Part shown: positions 51,896 through 60,400 of the stretch, in pieces
How positions within the stretch are numbered: position 1 is the stretch's first letter
Layout of the letters: each line of letters begins with the position of its first letter
Assembly (NCBI RefSeq): GCF_009764685.1
Contig: NZ_VHLM01000019.1
Span: 124,001 to 188,000, forward strand
Reading direction: 5' to 3'
From: Flavobacterium sp. I-STPP5a
GTDB lineage: Bacteria; Bacteroidota; Bacteroidia; Flavobacteriales; Flavobacteriaceae
DNA: 64,000 nt
The notes under the pieces: generated by a model
What the model was told of the DNA's origin: nothing
The model's database searches: none
What the model saw: only the letters and a program-made list of their open reading frames with translations
Program-made: the position numbers and the translations under genes

Positions 51896-51903
51896 CAAAT
51901 ATA
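51896..51903 (-). promoter_or_regulatory. -7 promoter element of the ilv leader
   Basis: TATATTTG on the minus strand fits TAnnTTTG and lies 18 bases before leader peptide 1. Confidence 0.55.
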
Positions 51904-51927
51904 AACAAATAAGGTATTCACCACGAT

Positions 51928-52321
51928 TTATTTTTTCACAGCAGGATATTGTGCTAACATTTTCCCCACAAATTCAGCAACTTCTTCGTCTTTTTTGTCC
52001 GTGTTTTTAGTTAAGGTTCCAATACCTTCTCCTTGCCTAATCATTTCTTTCATTTTCGCATCGATGAGGTCGATAAACAAAGTGCTTCCTGTTAATGCAA
52101 CAGGATTAGTGATAGCAATAGCTACAGGTACTGCAATAATTACAGCAACAGCAAATGGTGGTGCAAAAATAGCAACAATGGTAGCGGTGATTTTATAGTG
52201 TCGTAAAATGGAGGCAACGGTATTTGGCTCCCGAGAATTGGAGTTCCAGTGATTGTGTAAAAGTTGAGCAGAATGGCTAAAAATGTGACAAATCACACAG
52301 AATAAAAGTGCGAAACTTCAT
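51928..52321 (-). CDS. Uncharacterised membrane-associated protein, apparent frameshift in the signal region
   Basis: The continuous frame runs 51928-52296 from a GTG (122 residues). The ATG at 52321 begins MKF in another frame; deleting one base in TTTCGC would give MKFALLFCVICHIFSHSAQ, a proper signal peptide continuous with the rest. I therefore read it as a gene with a +1 error or mutation near the start. The body has a hydrophobic Ala/Val/Pro segment (ATIVAIFAPPFAVAVIIAVP) and a polar end DAKMKEMIRQGEGIGTLTKN...MLAQYPAVKK. A related C-terminal remnant lies at 49702-49869. Function unknown. Confidence 0.55.
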
Positions 52322-52390
52322 TTTTTCACCTTTTTGTCTGTCGGATATTTGTACTGCAATTTTGCATTAATCTTAAAATATGTTACAAAA

Positions 52391-52696
52391 ATGAAGTACG
52401 GACAAATTTTCTCTTATCGTCTTGAATTAAATTCAAAGGAAGAATACATTGAAAAATGGGTAAAACCATATGCGGAACCAATTGCAAAAGTAAAGGGACT
52501 TATCTCAAAAGTTTGGAAGTCAAATCACGAAGATTTATATTCAAGTTTTTATCTTTGGGAAACAAAGGAAGCTATGGATGATTTCATGAACTCTGCAATG
52601 ATTGCCGAAGTAGCACAATTACCATTTCTTAAAGACTTAAATATTGTATCAATTCCAGTTGTCACTGAAGCGGCTGAAATTACAAGAGGTGTATAA
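52391..52696 (+). CDS. YdhR-like putative mono-oxygenase / dimeric ferredoxin-like protein
   Basis: 101 residues from the ATG at 52391 (MKYGQIFSYRLELNSKEEYIEKW). The sequence KVKGLISKVWKSNHEDLYSSFYLWETKEAMDDFMNSAMIAEVAQLP matches the YdhR-type ferredoxin-like fold used by small monooxygenases and related dimers. Catalytic function is not shown. The longer open frame from 52334 lacks family similarity at its start. Confidence 0.75.
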   Translation: MKYGQIFSYRLELNSKEEYIEKWVKPYAEPIAKVKGLISKVWKSNHEDLYSSFYLWETKEAMDDFMNSAMIAEVAQLPFLKDLNIVSIPVVTEAAEITRGV

Positions 52697-53427
52697 TTAA
52701 CTAGATAAATATTAAGTTAATCCCCTAAACTTTTCGAGATCATATAGGCACGAATTATAGTTGTTTTTATACTAGAAGTGTTTTATTTTATTTATAAACA
52801 GTCCCAAATAATTATACATTATCTCGGGCTGGTTTTTTATATTTATTTTTCAGAGAAGCGTTTCGCAACCTGATTTCTATGTGAAATAAATCACTTGAAG
52901 TGCCTTTTCAAAAACAAAATAGCAAAGAATCTTCCAGACAAAATTTGTTTCGTATAACAAATGATTGTTCATGAGGTAATTCCGTTTTATTCTTCAAAAA
53001 AATGTTTGTGTTTGAAAGATATTTAAATTTTCCTTCTTCCATTTCGTCTCAAAAATAAGAGTATAGGTTCATTTTGGTAATTCGGCTCATGTGAGTAAGG
53101 TAAAATCCAAAATGCTTTCCTCTTCAAGTTATACTTTCGTTTAAATTTATTACGGCTGATGCAACTTCAACAAAGGCCAATTACTTGTTTTGAAGAAGAT
53201 ATCGAGGATTATGATGATGATTTAGGATAGAGAAATTGGTAAGAAATAATTTTAAGTCCACCTGATGTATTGGAATAGCTGTTCTAAGACATTTATTTAT
53301 TTTGGACTTGACTGCTGTTTTACCGTTGATGTAGAAAATAAAATGAAAGCTAGCATTTTTTTATTAGATTTACACTACATTTCAAAAATGAACTAGCTAA
53401 CAAATAACTAAATAAACAAATAATACT
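52697..53427. other. 730-base noncoding stretch with a hairpin and a possible gene remnant
   Basis: A hairpin AGTCCC...GGGCT with T-run at 52799-52838 can terminate the YdhR-like gene. Around 53110-53230 an open frame without proper start ends MQLQQRPITCFEEDIEDYDDDLG, perhaps the tail of a lost gene (transposase-like in context, unproven). Immediately before the 53428 gene no -7 element is convincing. Confidence 0.45.
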
Positions 53428-53976
53428 ATGGGAATAATTACAGATTCTGAAAAAGACGGACTTACTAATCCACCAGGAACACTATTAGAGACAACAGTAG
53501 TGGTATCTAAAATTGGAAGTATTAATTTTGGTGAGACTTTTAAACAGCCTTTGCCGACTTTAAATCAAGCTGTTAGGGTTGGTGAGGGTTTGGAAATTAC
53601 AGCTGTTGTCTTAGTCGATACAACACTGAAGAGTCTAAATGTTAAAATAAACCAACTTTTTGTAGTTGGTAATTATGGTGAAAAGCAGCTCCAATTTTTT
53701 ATTTACTGTGATGTAGATCAACTTACATTAATTAAAGAACATTTAACTACTGATAACACTTACCAAGCATTTAAAGTTGAATTCACGACTCATGTAACGA
53801 CAGGGTTCCCTGAAGGACCTCATGTTGATGAACTTACAGAAGCACAAAAAGAGCTTTATATTCCTTGTAAAACTGAAATGAAAGATATCGAATTAGTGCA
53901 AACTTTCCTTTGGAATATAGATCCTAAGACTTCTAGAGGAACTGTGACGACTGTACTAGATGGAGCTCCTAATTAA
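53428..53976 (+). CDS. Uncharacterised protein upstream of the LytTR two-component system
   Basis: 182 residues, no signal peptide, membrane helix or cysteine-rich region. It is predicted beta-rich in the first two thirds (VVVSKIGSINFGETF, VGEGLEITAVVLVDTTL, LFVVGNYGEKQLQFFIYCDV) and ends with WNIDPKTSRGTVTTVLDG. The sensor kinase gene starts 28 bases after its stop, so it is probably in the same operon. I do not recognise the family. In context it may be a component or chaperone of the toxin-like proteins encoded downstream. Confidence 0.65.
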   Translation: MGIITDSEKDGLTNPPGTLLETTVVVSKIGSINFGETFKQPLPTLNQAVRVGEGLEITAVVLVDTTLKSLNVKINQLFVVGNYGEKQLQFFIYCDVDQLTLIKEHLTTDNTYQAFKVEFTTHVTTGFPEGPHVDELTEAQKELYIPCKTEMKDIELVQTFLWNIDPKTSRGTVTTVLDGAPN

Positions 53977-54003
53977 ATCAGAGATTATAATAAAAATAGC
54001 TAA

Positions 54004-55722
54004 ATGCGATTATTATTCATTTTTTTAATTCTATTAACCACAAACTTTTTTGCACAAGAAAAAGATAATTTTGATCTAGAGGTAAAACAGATAATTAATT
54101 CAAATAAAGACATAGAGTATTTAGAAATCATTTATGAGTATTACAAAAAAAATGAATGGGATTCTTTATTAATTTATTCTGATAAACTATTAAAAACGAC
54201 TAAAAATGAAAAGCTAAATAATTTAGCTCATTATTTTAGAGGGCATAGCTTTAGAAAGAAAAAAATATTCAATGAATCTTTAAAAGAATATAATTTAATA
54301 TCCTCAAAATTTTCTTTCTATTCTTATGTTCAATGTTCAATTGGAGAAATATATTTAAATCAAATAGAATATAAAAAGGCATTAAAAATTTTTATTCCTT
54401 TGATAAAAAAATATAATATGCTTTCTTTTAAACCTAAAGAAAGTGTTCTATTACACAACATAGGCCTCTGCTATTTTCATTTAAAAGAATTTGAAAATGC
54501 AGAATCTTATTTGTTAAAAAGTACAGAACTGTTAAAACAGGAAAAGAATACATCTTTGTTAATAGCTTGCTATATGGATATAGCCAATCTTTATTACGAA
54601 CAATATAAAGACAATCAAGCTATTCCTTATTTTCAAAAAGCCTATGCCTTGTCCAAAAAAATAAAAAATTTTGAGATAAAACAAAACGCAGCTTTGAATA
54701 TGGCGGTTGTGGAAGAAAACAGAAAAGATCTTACAAAAGCTATGCTGTATCGAAAAGAATATGATACTTGGAAAGACTCCGTAAATAATCAAAACAAAAT
54801 ATGGGCTGTAGCAGAAACAGAAAAAAAATACGCTATAAGCCAGAAACAAAAAGAAATACAACTACTAGAGTCTGAAAATAAAGTAAAGGTTTCGCAACGA
54901 AATGGTTTTGTTGCTTCTTCAATTTTATTCTTATTACTTTTTGGGACAGCTTTTTACTTTTATAATCAAAAAAGTAAAACAAATAAAATCATAGAGGCCC
55001 AAAAAGAAGATTTAGATGCTTTAAACGCTACCAAAGACAAACTTTTCTCCATTGTTAGTCACGATTTGCGTTCCTCTGTCAATATGCTGAAAGGTACCAA
55101 TACAAAGTTGTTAAAAGATATTGCAAATCGGGATTATGATGCATTAGACAAAATTGTACATAAAAATGCGGCGATTACCAACAGTACTTTTAATCTATTA
55201 GAAAACCTGCTGCATTGGGCAACGCTACAAACACAACAATTGTATTTTCATATCGAATCTGTTCACCTATATTCTGTTATCCAACAAATAGAGTACAATT
55301 ATAAACCGCTGTTTGAAAATAAAAACCTTGTTTTTACGAATACTATTCCAAAAGCAACTCAGGTACTGGCAGATTTAAATTCTTTGAAAATAATTCTTCG
55401 TAACCTGCTCGATAATGCAATTAAATTTTCAAATGAAAATGGAATAATCTCTGTCTATATTGATGATAAAAATGATGCTTTTCATTACCTCATCATTGAA
55501 GATACAGGAATAGGAATGGATGAGGAAACAAGGACAAATTTACTCAAAGAAGGAAATTTGCTCAACAAAAAGAAAAATCAAAAAGGAATTGGTACTGGCT
55601 TAGGTTTACAACTTTGTAAATCGATGATTCAAAAAAACAATGGTATCTTTACTATTGAAAGTACTGAAAATAGTGGTACAAAAATGATCATCGGACTTCC
55701 TAAATACAAATCTAATGGATAA
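54004..55722 (+). CDS. TPR-containing sensor histidine kinase
   Basis: 572 residues. Signal peptide 1-18, then about 240 residues of TPR-like helices in the periplasm (ESVLLHNIGLCYFHLKEFENAESYL, IPYFQKAYALSKKIKNFEI), one membrane helix at about 300-322, and a cytoplasmic kinase. The phospho-accepting His353 is in SIVSHDLRSSVNML; ATP-binding boxes are N (LRNLLDNAIKFSNENG), G1 (DTGIGMDEE) and G2 (GIGTGLGLQLC). It overlaps the response regulator gene by 8 bases. The TPR sensor type is frequent in Bacteroidota; its ligand is unknown. Confidence 0.92.
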   Translation: MRLLFIFLILLTTNFFAQEKDNFDLEVKQIINSNKDIEYLEIIYEYYKKNEWDSLLIYSDKLLKTTKNEKLNNLAHYFRGHSFRKKKIFNESLKEYNLISSKFSFYSYVQCSIGEIYLNQIEYKKALKIFIPLIKKYNMLSFKPKESVLLHNIGLCYFHLKEFENAESYLLKSTELLKQEKNTSLLIACYMDIANLYYEQYKDNQAIPYFQKAYALSKKIKNFEIKQNAALNMAVVEENRKDLTKAMLYRKEYDTWKDSVNNQNKIWAVAETEKKYAISQKQKEIQLLESENKVKVSQRNGFVASSILFLLLFGTAFYFYNQKSKTNKIIEAQKEDLDALNATKDKLFSIVSHDLRSSVNMLKGTNTKLLKDIANRDYDALDKIVHKNAAITNSTFNLLENLLHWATLQTQQLYFHIESVHLYSVIQQIEYNYKPLFENKNLVFTNTIPKATQVLADLNSLKIILRNLLDNAIKFSNENGIISVYIDDKNDAFHYLIIEDTGIGMDEETRTNLLKEGNLLNKKKNQKGIGTGLGLQLCKSMIQKNNGIFTIESTENSGTKMIIGLPKYKSNG

Positions 55723-56461
55723 AATAAACATTCTCATTATTGAAGATACTCCTGAAGAAGCTACTGCACTACAAGCAGTATTAGAAGAAAATAATTATAA
55801 TGTAGTTGGAATTGCCAGTACTTATCAAGAAGCTTTATCCTTATTCTACAAATTACCTATAGATCTAGTTATCATTGATGTTTTTTTAGACGGGAATCCA
55901 GATGGTATTACTTTTGCTGAAACTATTTCGACTATACCTAATGCTTTAAAACCTTTTGTTTTTTTAACCAGTTCAATAGACAGACAAATTTTTGAAAGAG
56001 CCAAACTAACCAAGCCTTTTAGTTTTTTACTAAAGCCTTTCAATGAGTTAGAAACTTTATATGCCATAGAAATGGCTTTAGAAAAATTTTATGATCAATC
56101 GAATGTTTTTATCAACGATCATCAAGATACTATAATAAGTGAGTGCTATCTTTTCATAAAAAAGAAAAATGCCTTAAACAAAGTAAAAATAAGCGATATC
56201 ATTTACATTGATGTAGAAGATCGCTATTGTAATATCATCACAAAACAAGAGAAATTTGTCATTCAAATCTCCCTAGGAAAAATCAAAGAGTTATTATGCA
56301 GTAAAACCTTTGTACAAACCCATCGAAAATACATTGTAAATACCAATACTATCGAAAAAATTATTCTTGAAGATAATTTATTGATTTTAGAGGGAAATCA
56401 CCAAGTCACGTTTAGCGGAACATATAAAGAAACAATTAAAAGTTTCACTATTTTGAAATAG
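55715..56461 (+). CDS. LytTR-family response regulator
   Basis: 248 residues. Receiver domain 1-125 with acidic residues Glu10/Asp11, phospho-accepting Asp55 (LVIIDVFLDG) and the conserved Lys in FSFLLKPFN. The C-terminal LytTR DNA-binding domain spans about 150-248 (IIYIDVEDRYCNIITKQEKF, FVQTHRKYIVN). Such regulators bind direct repeats about two helical turns apart. Three copies of a cassette with three direct repeats 22 and 21 bp apart follow this gene, and I propose these as its sites. Confidence 0.93.
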   Translation: MDKINILIIEDTPEEATALQAVLEENNYNVVGIASTYQEALSLFYKLPIDLVIIDVFLDGNPDGITFAETISTIPNALKPFVFLTSSIDRQIFERAKLTKPFSFLLKPFNELETLYAIEMALEKFYDQSNVFINDHQDTIISECYLFIKKKNALNKVKISDIIYIDVEDRYCNIITKQEKFVIQISLGKIKELLCSKTFVQTHRKYIVNTNTIEKIILEDNLLILEGNHQVTFSGTYKETIKSFTILK

Positions 56462-56483
56462 GTTATTGCTAGCTCCAACCATT

Positions 56484-56666
56484 TAAAATCTTCTCCAACG
56501 GGAAGATTTTTTTATTTTATACTGTTTTGTAAATTACATTCACACCTCTTTTTCTTTCCATTCACAACAGAAAGTCTTCCATTCACAACATCTTTTTTAT
56601 TTGCCTCTTACTCAAAAACTAATTTTATCTCAGAAAACAAAACCTAGCGCTAGAAAGTAGTTTTCA
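56484..56666. promoter_or_regulatory. 183-bp cassette, copy 1: terminator, three direct repeats, palindrome
   Basis: Starts with the hairpin AAAATCTTC / GAAGATTTT (56485-56493, 56502-56510) and a T-run that ends the two-component operon. Three direct repeats of CATTCACA follow at 56537, 56559 and 56580. The palindrome CTAGCGCTAG lies at 56644-56653. The HBL-like gene begins about 220 bases further on. Confidence 0.75.
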
Positions 56667-56884
56667 TAAGTTCTAAAAATAGAAATCCAAATTACATACA
56701 ACCCACAGGTGCATAACTGATTATACATGATGTAATAAGGAGTAAAAACTGTTTTTAAGAATATTCAAAAGATTAGAACAGTGGAGCAGAACCCACTTAA
56801 ATAAACGAACTACTCCTCAGTTTAGTTAAAGTAAGTATAGAAATAGAAAGTATTTTAAGCTGATGAAATTAAATAATAGAAATT

Positions 56885-58042
56885 ATGAAAACTAACGTTC
56901 AGGAATCTCACAAAAAACTATTTATTGACTCAAAGATTTACCAAGAAAAACTAATTAATGTTTCTGCCTATGCGTTAGCTGTAAGTTCGACAAATTTGCC
57001 AGTATTATATTATCCTAATAATTTTCCTGATTGGGGGAGTTTTGAAAAAACTTTTATAGACCTTAAAGGTAGCACGGGACAATGGCAGTCAAATATCCTT
57101 GATAAATTGCTTAATGTGCCAAAGCAGATTGCTGATACAAATACAAATATACAGGAAAATTTAAAAGACGCTTTAAATCTTGCTGTTCTTTTGACAAATC
57201 CAGATTTAAGCCCTGATGTTAAAAAATCGATTGCAGGTACGCTTAAAATTTATTTGAAGTTGATTCAAGGACTTATTAAAGTTTCTGATGCATCAGTATC
57301 TAATTTGATAACAAGCTTAACTAATTACAAAACTGACATGTCAAGTCAATCGAAGACTTTAATGGGATTGGCTAATAAAACATTATACGCAAAAGATGTT
57401 AATGAAAAAAAAGTAAAAGAACTTAACGAAGAAATTGAAAAACTAAAAGATAGAGTTATAGCGCTTTCATGGAGTATAGCTGGGTTAGCAGTTGCTGATG
57501 CAGCACTTATTACCATTACTGCACTAGCAATAGCTAGTGGGCCATTTGGTTGGGCAGTAGCTCCGTTTACAGCAATTGGTGCGGCAGTTGCAACTTATTA
57601 TATAGTTTTAGATTCCATTGAACTTGTAACTACTAAAGATGTAATTGAGAGAAAATATTCTGAATTGAATAATGTAAGTAAAGATGTTGTTACATTAATT
57701 CAAACAGCAAATCAGTTTGAAACATTATCTAATAATGCCGTAGTTTCTTCTGAACAACTTCAAGGTATTATTGAGGCATGGCGTGATGTCGAGAATTTGA
57801 TTATTAAGGCATTAGAAAGTTGTGAGGATGCTAATAATGATTTGTCAGATGAGAAATTTATTGCTGTTATAAGTGATATTCAAAGTGTTTCTGATTTTTG
57901 GAATAGCGCGTGTGAAGCAACTAAGCCTCTACAAATACAAATAAAAATTGAAAATGATGTAATGCTCGTTGTTGGGATGTCTGAAGACGAAGTAAGTAAA
58001 ACACTTAAAAAAGGTGAGCCTGTAAGATTGGCAAAAGTATAA
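56885..58042 (+). CDS. HBL/ClyA-superfamily alpha-helical pore-forming toxin-like protein
   Basis: 385 residues, largely helical, without a signal peptide. A single long hydrophobic hairpin at 191-242 (VIALSWSIAGLAVADAALIT, then FGWAVAPFTAIGAAVATYYI) is flanked by long amphipathic and coiled-coil helices (85-190 and 250-310). This is the architecture of Bacillus HBL/NHE enterotoxins and Vibrio MakA-type proteins, which insert the hairpin in host membranes. Secretion route is unknown; related proteins lack signal peptides or are exported through other systems. It lies downstream of cassette copy 1 and the LytTR system. The family call is by architecture. Confidence 0.75.
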   Translation: MKTNVQESHKKLFIDSKIYQEKLINVSAYALAVSSTNLPVLYYPNNFPDWGSFEKTFIDLKGSTGQWQSNILDKLLNVPKQIADTNTNIQENLKDALNLAVLLTNPDLSPDVKKSIAGTLKIYLKLIQGLIKVSDASVSNLITSLTNYKTDMSSQSKTLMGLANKTLYAKDVNEKKVKELNEEIEKLKDRVIALSWSIAGLAVADAALITITALAIASGPFGWAVAPFTAIGAAVATYYIVLDSIELVTTKDVIERKYSELNNVSKDVVTLIQTANQFETLSNNAVVSSEQLQGIIEAWRDVENLIIKALESCEDANNDLSDEKFIAVISDIQSVSDFWNSACEATKPLQIQIKIENDVMLVVGMSEDEVSKTLKKGEPVRLAKV

Positions 58043-58061
58043 GAAAGTTAATTTTTAATTA

Positions 58062-58091
58062 CAAAAGCATCTCTTTTTTAAGGAGGTGCTT
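58062..58091 (+). terminator. Terminator of the HBL-like gene
   Basis: AAAAGCATCTC, loop, GAGGTGCTTTT followed by T. Confidence 0.8.
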
Positions 58092-58260
58092 TTTTCCTTT
58101 TTAAAATAGAGTACCATTGCAGTAATATAAGTTTTACTGATAAGATTTCAATTGTTTGATTTATGGTAAGATTTTTACTGTTATTTTATGATGTAAAAAA
58201 GGCTGCAGTATGATATCAATACAATATTAGGAGTTACAGTTTTATGTTTCATCGAACTAT

Positions 58261-58443
58261 TAAAAATCTTCTCCAACGGGAAGATTTTTTATTTTATACT
58301 GATTCGTAAATTTCATTCACACCTCTTTTTCTTTCCATTCACAGCAGAAAGTTTTCCATTCGCAACATCTTTTTCATTTGCCCTATTTTCAATCATTAAT
58401 TTTATCTCAGAAAACAAAACCTAGCGCTAGAGAGTAGTTTTCA
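58261..58443. promoter_or_regulatory. 183-bp cassette, copy 2
   Basis: Same order as copy 1: hairpin AAAATCTTC / GAAGATTTT (58263-58288), repeats CATTCACA at 58314 and 58336 and CATTCGCA at 58357 (spacing 22 and 21), and CTAGCGCTAG at 58421-58430. It is not adjacent to a gene end, so the terminator part was copied with the cassette. Its 3-prime flank (ACTACTATAAAAACGAG at 58466) recurs at 59510 and 59832. Confidence 0.75.
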
Positions 58444-58537
58444 AGATCAAAAAGTAGAGTTCAGAGACTACTATAAAAACGAGGCGAAATCTGAAAAGCC
58501 TCATGAGTAGGAATAAAAAAATAAACAATTAGAAACT

Positions 58538-59389
58538 ATGGAAAATAGTAAAGAAAATTTTGAAGGAATTTATGAAGCCACTGGGCTTTTAGGTATGGGA
58601 GGATTTTTATTCTATGAAATCGGATGCGTATTTTTGGTAGCAGACCCTAAAAATCCAGTTTTACGATTTCATTCAGATGGAATTGGGGATGATTTTGATA
58701 TTAGCACATCAGAAATAGAAGGCTCCTTCTCCAAACCTGTAGCTGATTTGGTAGGAAAGTGTACGTTTGAATTGGTAAACGTTGACTTTGAAGAAGGAGG
58801 GATTGAATTAACGATATTTCAGAATGATTTGCCCGTTGGAGTATTCACCGGTATTTCAGAAGGAGTCGGTGAGGCTGCAATAAAAGGCAAAGGTAAACTA
58901 ACAATACCGGAAACAAAAACGCATAATAACAATATCATTTTTGCTGGTGACAAAACCATAAAGTCAATCTCCTTTGTCTATGGAGATCTTTATACGATTA
59001 CTCCAGGACAACCATGGGGTGAAGTAGAGACAACCAGTTCTCATAATGGATCTACACTTAAAATTGACATAGGAGCTGGAAGAAAAGATAATCCAGAAAA
59101 TGCCAAATGGTTCAATGACGTAGTTAGTTCTGTTAATGAAAAAATGTTTCATACAAGAGGGGGTGACAATGTGCCTAAAGAATTAAATTTTGCAATTAAA
59201 GGTTTATTAACAATAAACGGAGATAAATTCAACGTTTGCATTGGTCAAGGTAGTTCAGGCGATTACAACAACTGGCATATAGCTTCAGAAAATGCATCAT
59301 CCAAACACCCATACAAAGATGGATACATAGGTAAATATTACTTTTCATCGGATGATTCAGATGAATTTAAAGTAACATTTAAGGGCTAA
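58538..59389 (+). CDS. Uncharacterised protein of the toxin-like locus
   Basis: 283 residues, no signal peptide, mostly beta. The N-terminal half contains TGLLGMGGFLFYEIGCVFLV and a Gly-rich region (FTGISEGVGEAAIKGKGKL). The C-terminal half has SISFVYGDLYTITPGQPWGE and CIGQGSSGDYNNWHIASENAS, ending with a short beta strand. I do not recognise the family. It is preceded by cassette copy 2, so it is probably controlled together with the HBL-like gene and could be its partner or a second effector. Confidence 0.65.
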   Translation: MENSKENFEGIYEATGLLGMGGFLFYEIGCVFLVADPKNPVLRFHSDGIGDDFDISTSEIEGSFSKPVADLVGKCTFELVNVDFEEGGIELTIFQNDLPVGVFTGISEGVGEAAIKGKGKLTIPETKTHNNNIIFAGDKTIKSISFVYGDLYTITPGQPWGEVETTSSHNGSTLKIDIGAGRKDNPENAKWFNDVVSSVNEKMFHTRGGDNVPKELNFAIKGLLTINGDKFNVCIGQGSSGDYNNWHIASENASSKHPYKDGYIGKYYFSSDDSDEFKVTFKG

Positions 59390-59547
59390 TTACCAGCTCA
59401 CAAAACATTACTCTTTCATTAACCTTGTTTTCATGCTCCAGTTTTGTCTCAAATAGCATAAGATAGAACTAGAAATAAGGTTAATAAAAGATAAAAAAGT
59501 ATAATTAATAAACTACTATAAAAACGAGACGAAATCTGAAAAACCAT

Positions 59548-59589
59548 ATGAGTAGCTATGAAATTCCTGAAGATGTTAAAATCATATAA
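59548..59589 (+). pseudogene. Possible remnant of a third effector gene
   Basis: MSSYEIPEDVKII follows the same leader as the preceding gene (ACTACTATAAAAACGAG at 59510, then ATCTGAAAA). Only 13 codons remain, as after an internal deletion. It may also be chance. Confidence 0.3.
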
Positions 59590-59630
59590 AGGTTTACTAT
59601 TTGAAATAGCCTTTTATTCTCTCAAACTAC

Positions 59631-59813
59631 TTAAAAATCTTCCCCACGGGAAGGTTTTTTATTTTATACTGATTCGTAATTTTCAGTCACACCTCTTTTT
59701 CTTGCTATTCACAACAGAGAGTCTTCCATTCATGACATCTTTTTTATTAACCTCATTTTCAATGATTAATTTTATCTCAGAAAACAAAACCTAGAGTTAG
59801 AAAATTGTTTTCA
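59631..59813. promoter_or_regulatory. 183-bp cassette, copy 3 (diverged)
   Basis: Same length and order. Hairpin AAAATCTTCC / GGGAAGGTTTT at 59633-59658; the repeats are degenerate (CAGTCACA 59684, TATTCACA 59706, CATTCATG 59727) but keep the 22/21 spacing; the palindrome has become CTAGAGTTAG. The leader after it continues to about 59860 and then no gene follows. Confidence 0.7.
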
Positions 59814-59899
59814 AAAAGTAGAGTTTATAAACTACTATAAAAACGAGACCAAATTGACACCATTTTCTAAAATTTCAATAGCCAAGCTAATTAATTTTT

Positions 59900-60104
59900 T
59901 CAATCCTTTACTTCTTCCTTTTTAATTTCTTCGGGACCTGCAATCACAAACTCATCACGTGAACAATACCTGTTTGGCTTTTTAAAATGTTTTAGATACC
60001 TGTCCGAGTTATGTTTCTGAACCGCTGTTGAAATCATAGAATCATCTAGTAAAAAAAACAACTGTCTGAAAAGAGATTTAGTTGAAAATACTTTTTTTAC
60101 CCAT
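59900..60104 (-). pseudogene. Decayed transposase fragment (IS4-like N-terminus)
   Basis: Read on the minus strand: MGKKSIFN, a stop, and after frame changes MISTAVQKHNSDRYLKHFKK and then a tail to TGA at 59900. The pattern MGK..., then a KHNSDRY-KHF stretch is that of the N-terminus of DUF4372/IS4-type transposases of Bacteroidota. Frame is broken several times. Confidence 0.4.
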
Positions 60105-60241
60105 CGTTATTTGAATTTTGTAACTCTAAATTACGATGTTTTTAAGAAGCCATTAATTTTGCTTCTTTTAGATCAGACAACAATGTTTAGAAATAATAGG
60201 AAAGGCTATTAGAATTGAAAATTTAAGTTTTTCAAACATAG

Positions 60242-60400
60242 TTACTGCTGTTGGACTTTCGTTATATCGAGACTTGGTACAAAGTCGGTTATAGCTGTTT
60301 TTACGTTCCCAAATTTATCATCATTACAGCGTTTACAATTATAGCCATTACACCATTTATCTCAGATAAAAATTCTAAACGATCCTTATCGTCTTTAAAT
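60242..60400 (-). pseudogene. Decayed transposase fragment (IS1595-like N-terminus)
   Basis: Minus strand: KDRLEFLSEI, a frame change, then KWCNGYNCKRCNDDKFGNVK and a short unrelated end. The KW-x-x-GY-x-C-K-x-C pattern is the zinc-ribbon start of IS1595-family transposases. Confidence 0.4.

Noticed and set aside
51643..51903. T-box or other riboswitch upstream of the ilv genes
   Set aside because: There is no T-box sequence or specifier arm; two Ile-rich reading frames with terminators explain the region better.
53110..53230. Small frame ending EEDIEDYDDDLG as a gene
   Set aside because: No start codon with ribosome-binding context for the whole open stretch and no recognised family; listed only within the noncoding stretch.
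59558..59794. 78-codon open frame
   Set aside because: It covers the terminator and direct repeats of cassette copy 3, and the other cassette copies do not keep this frame.
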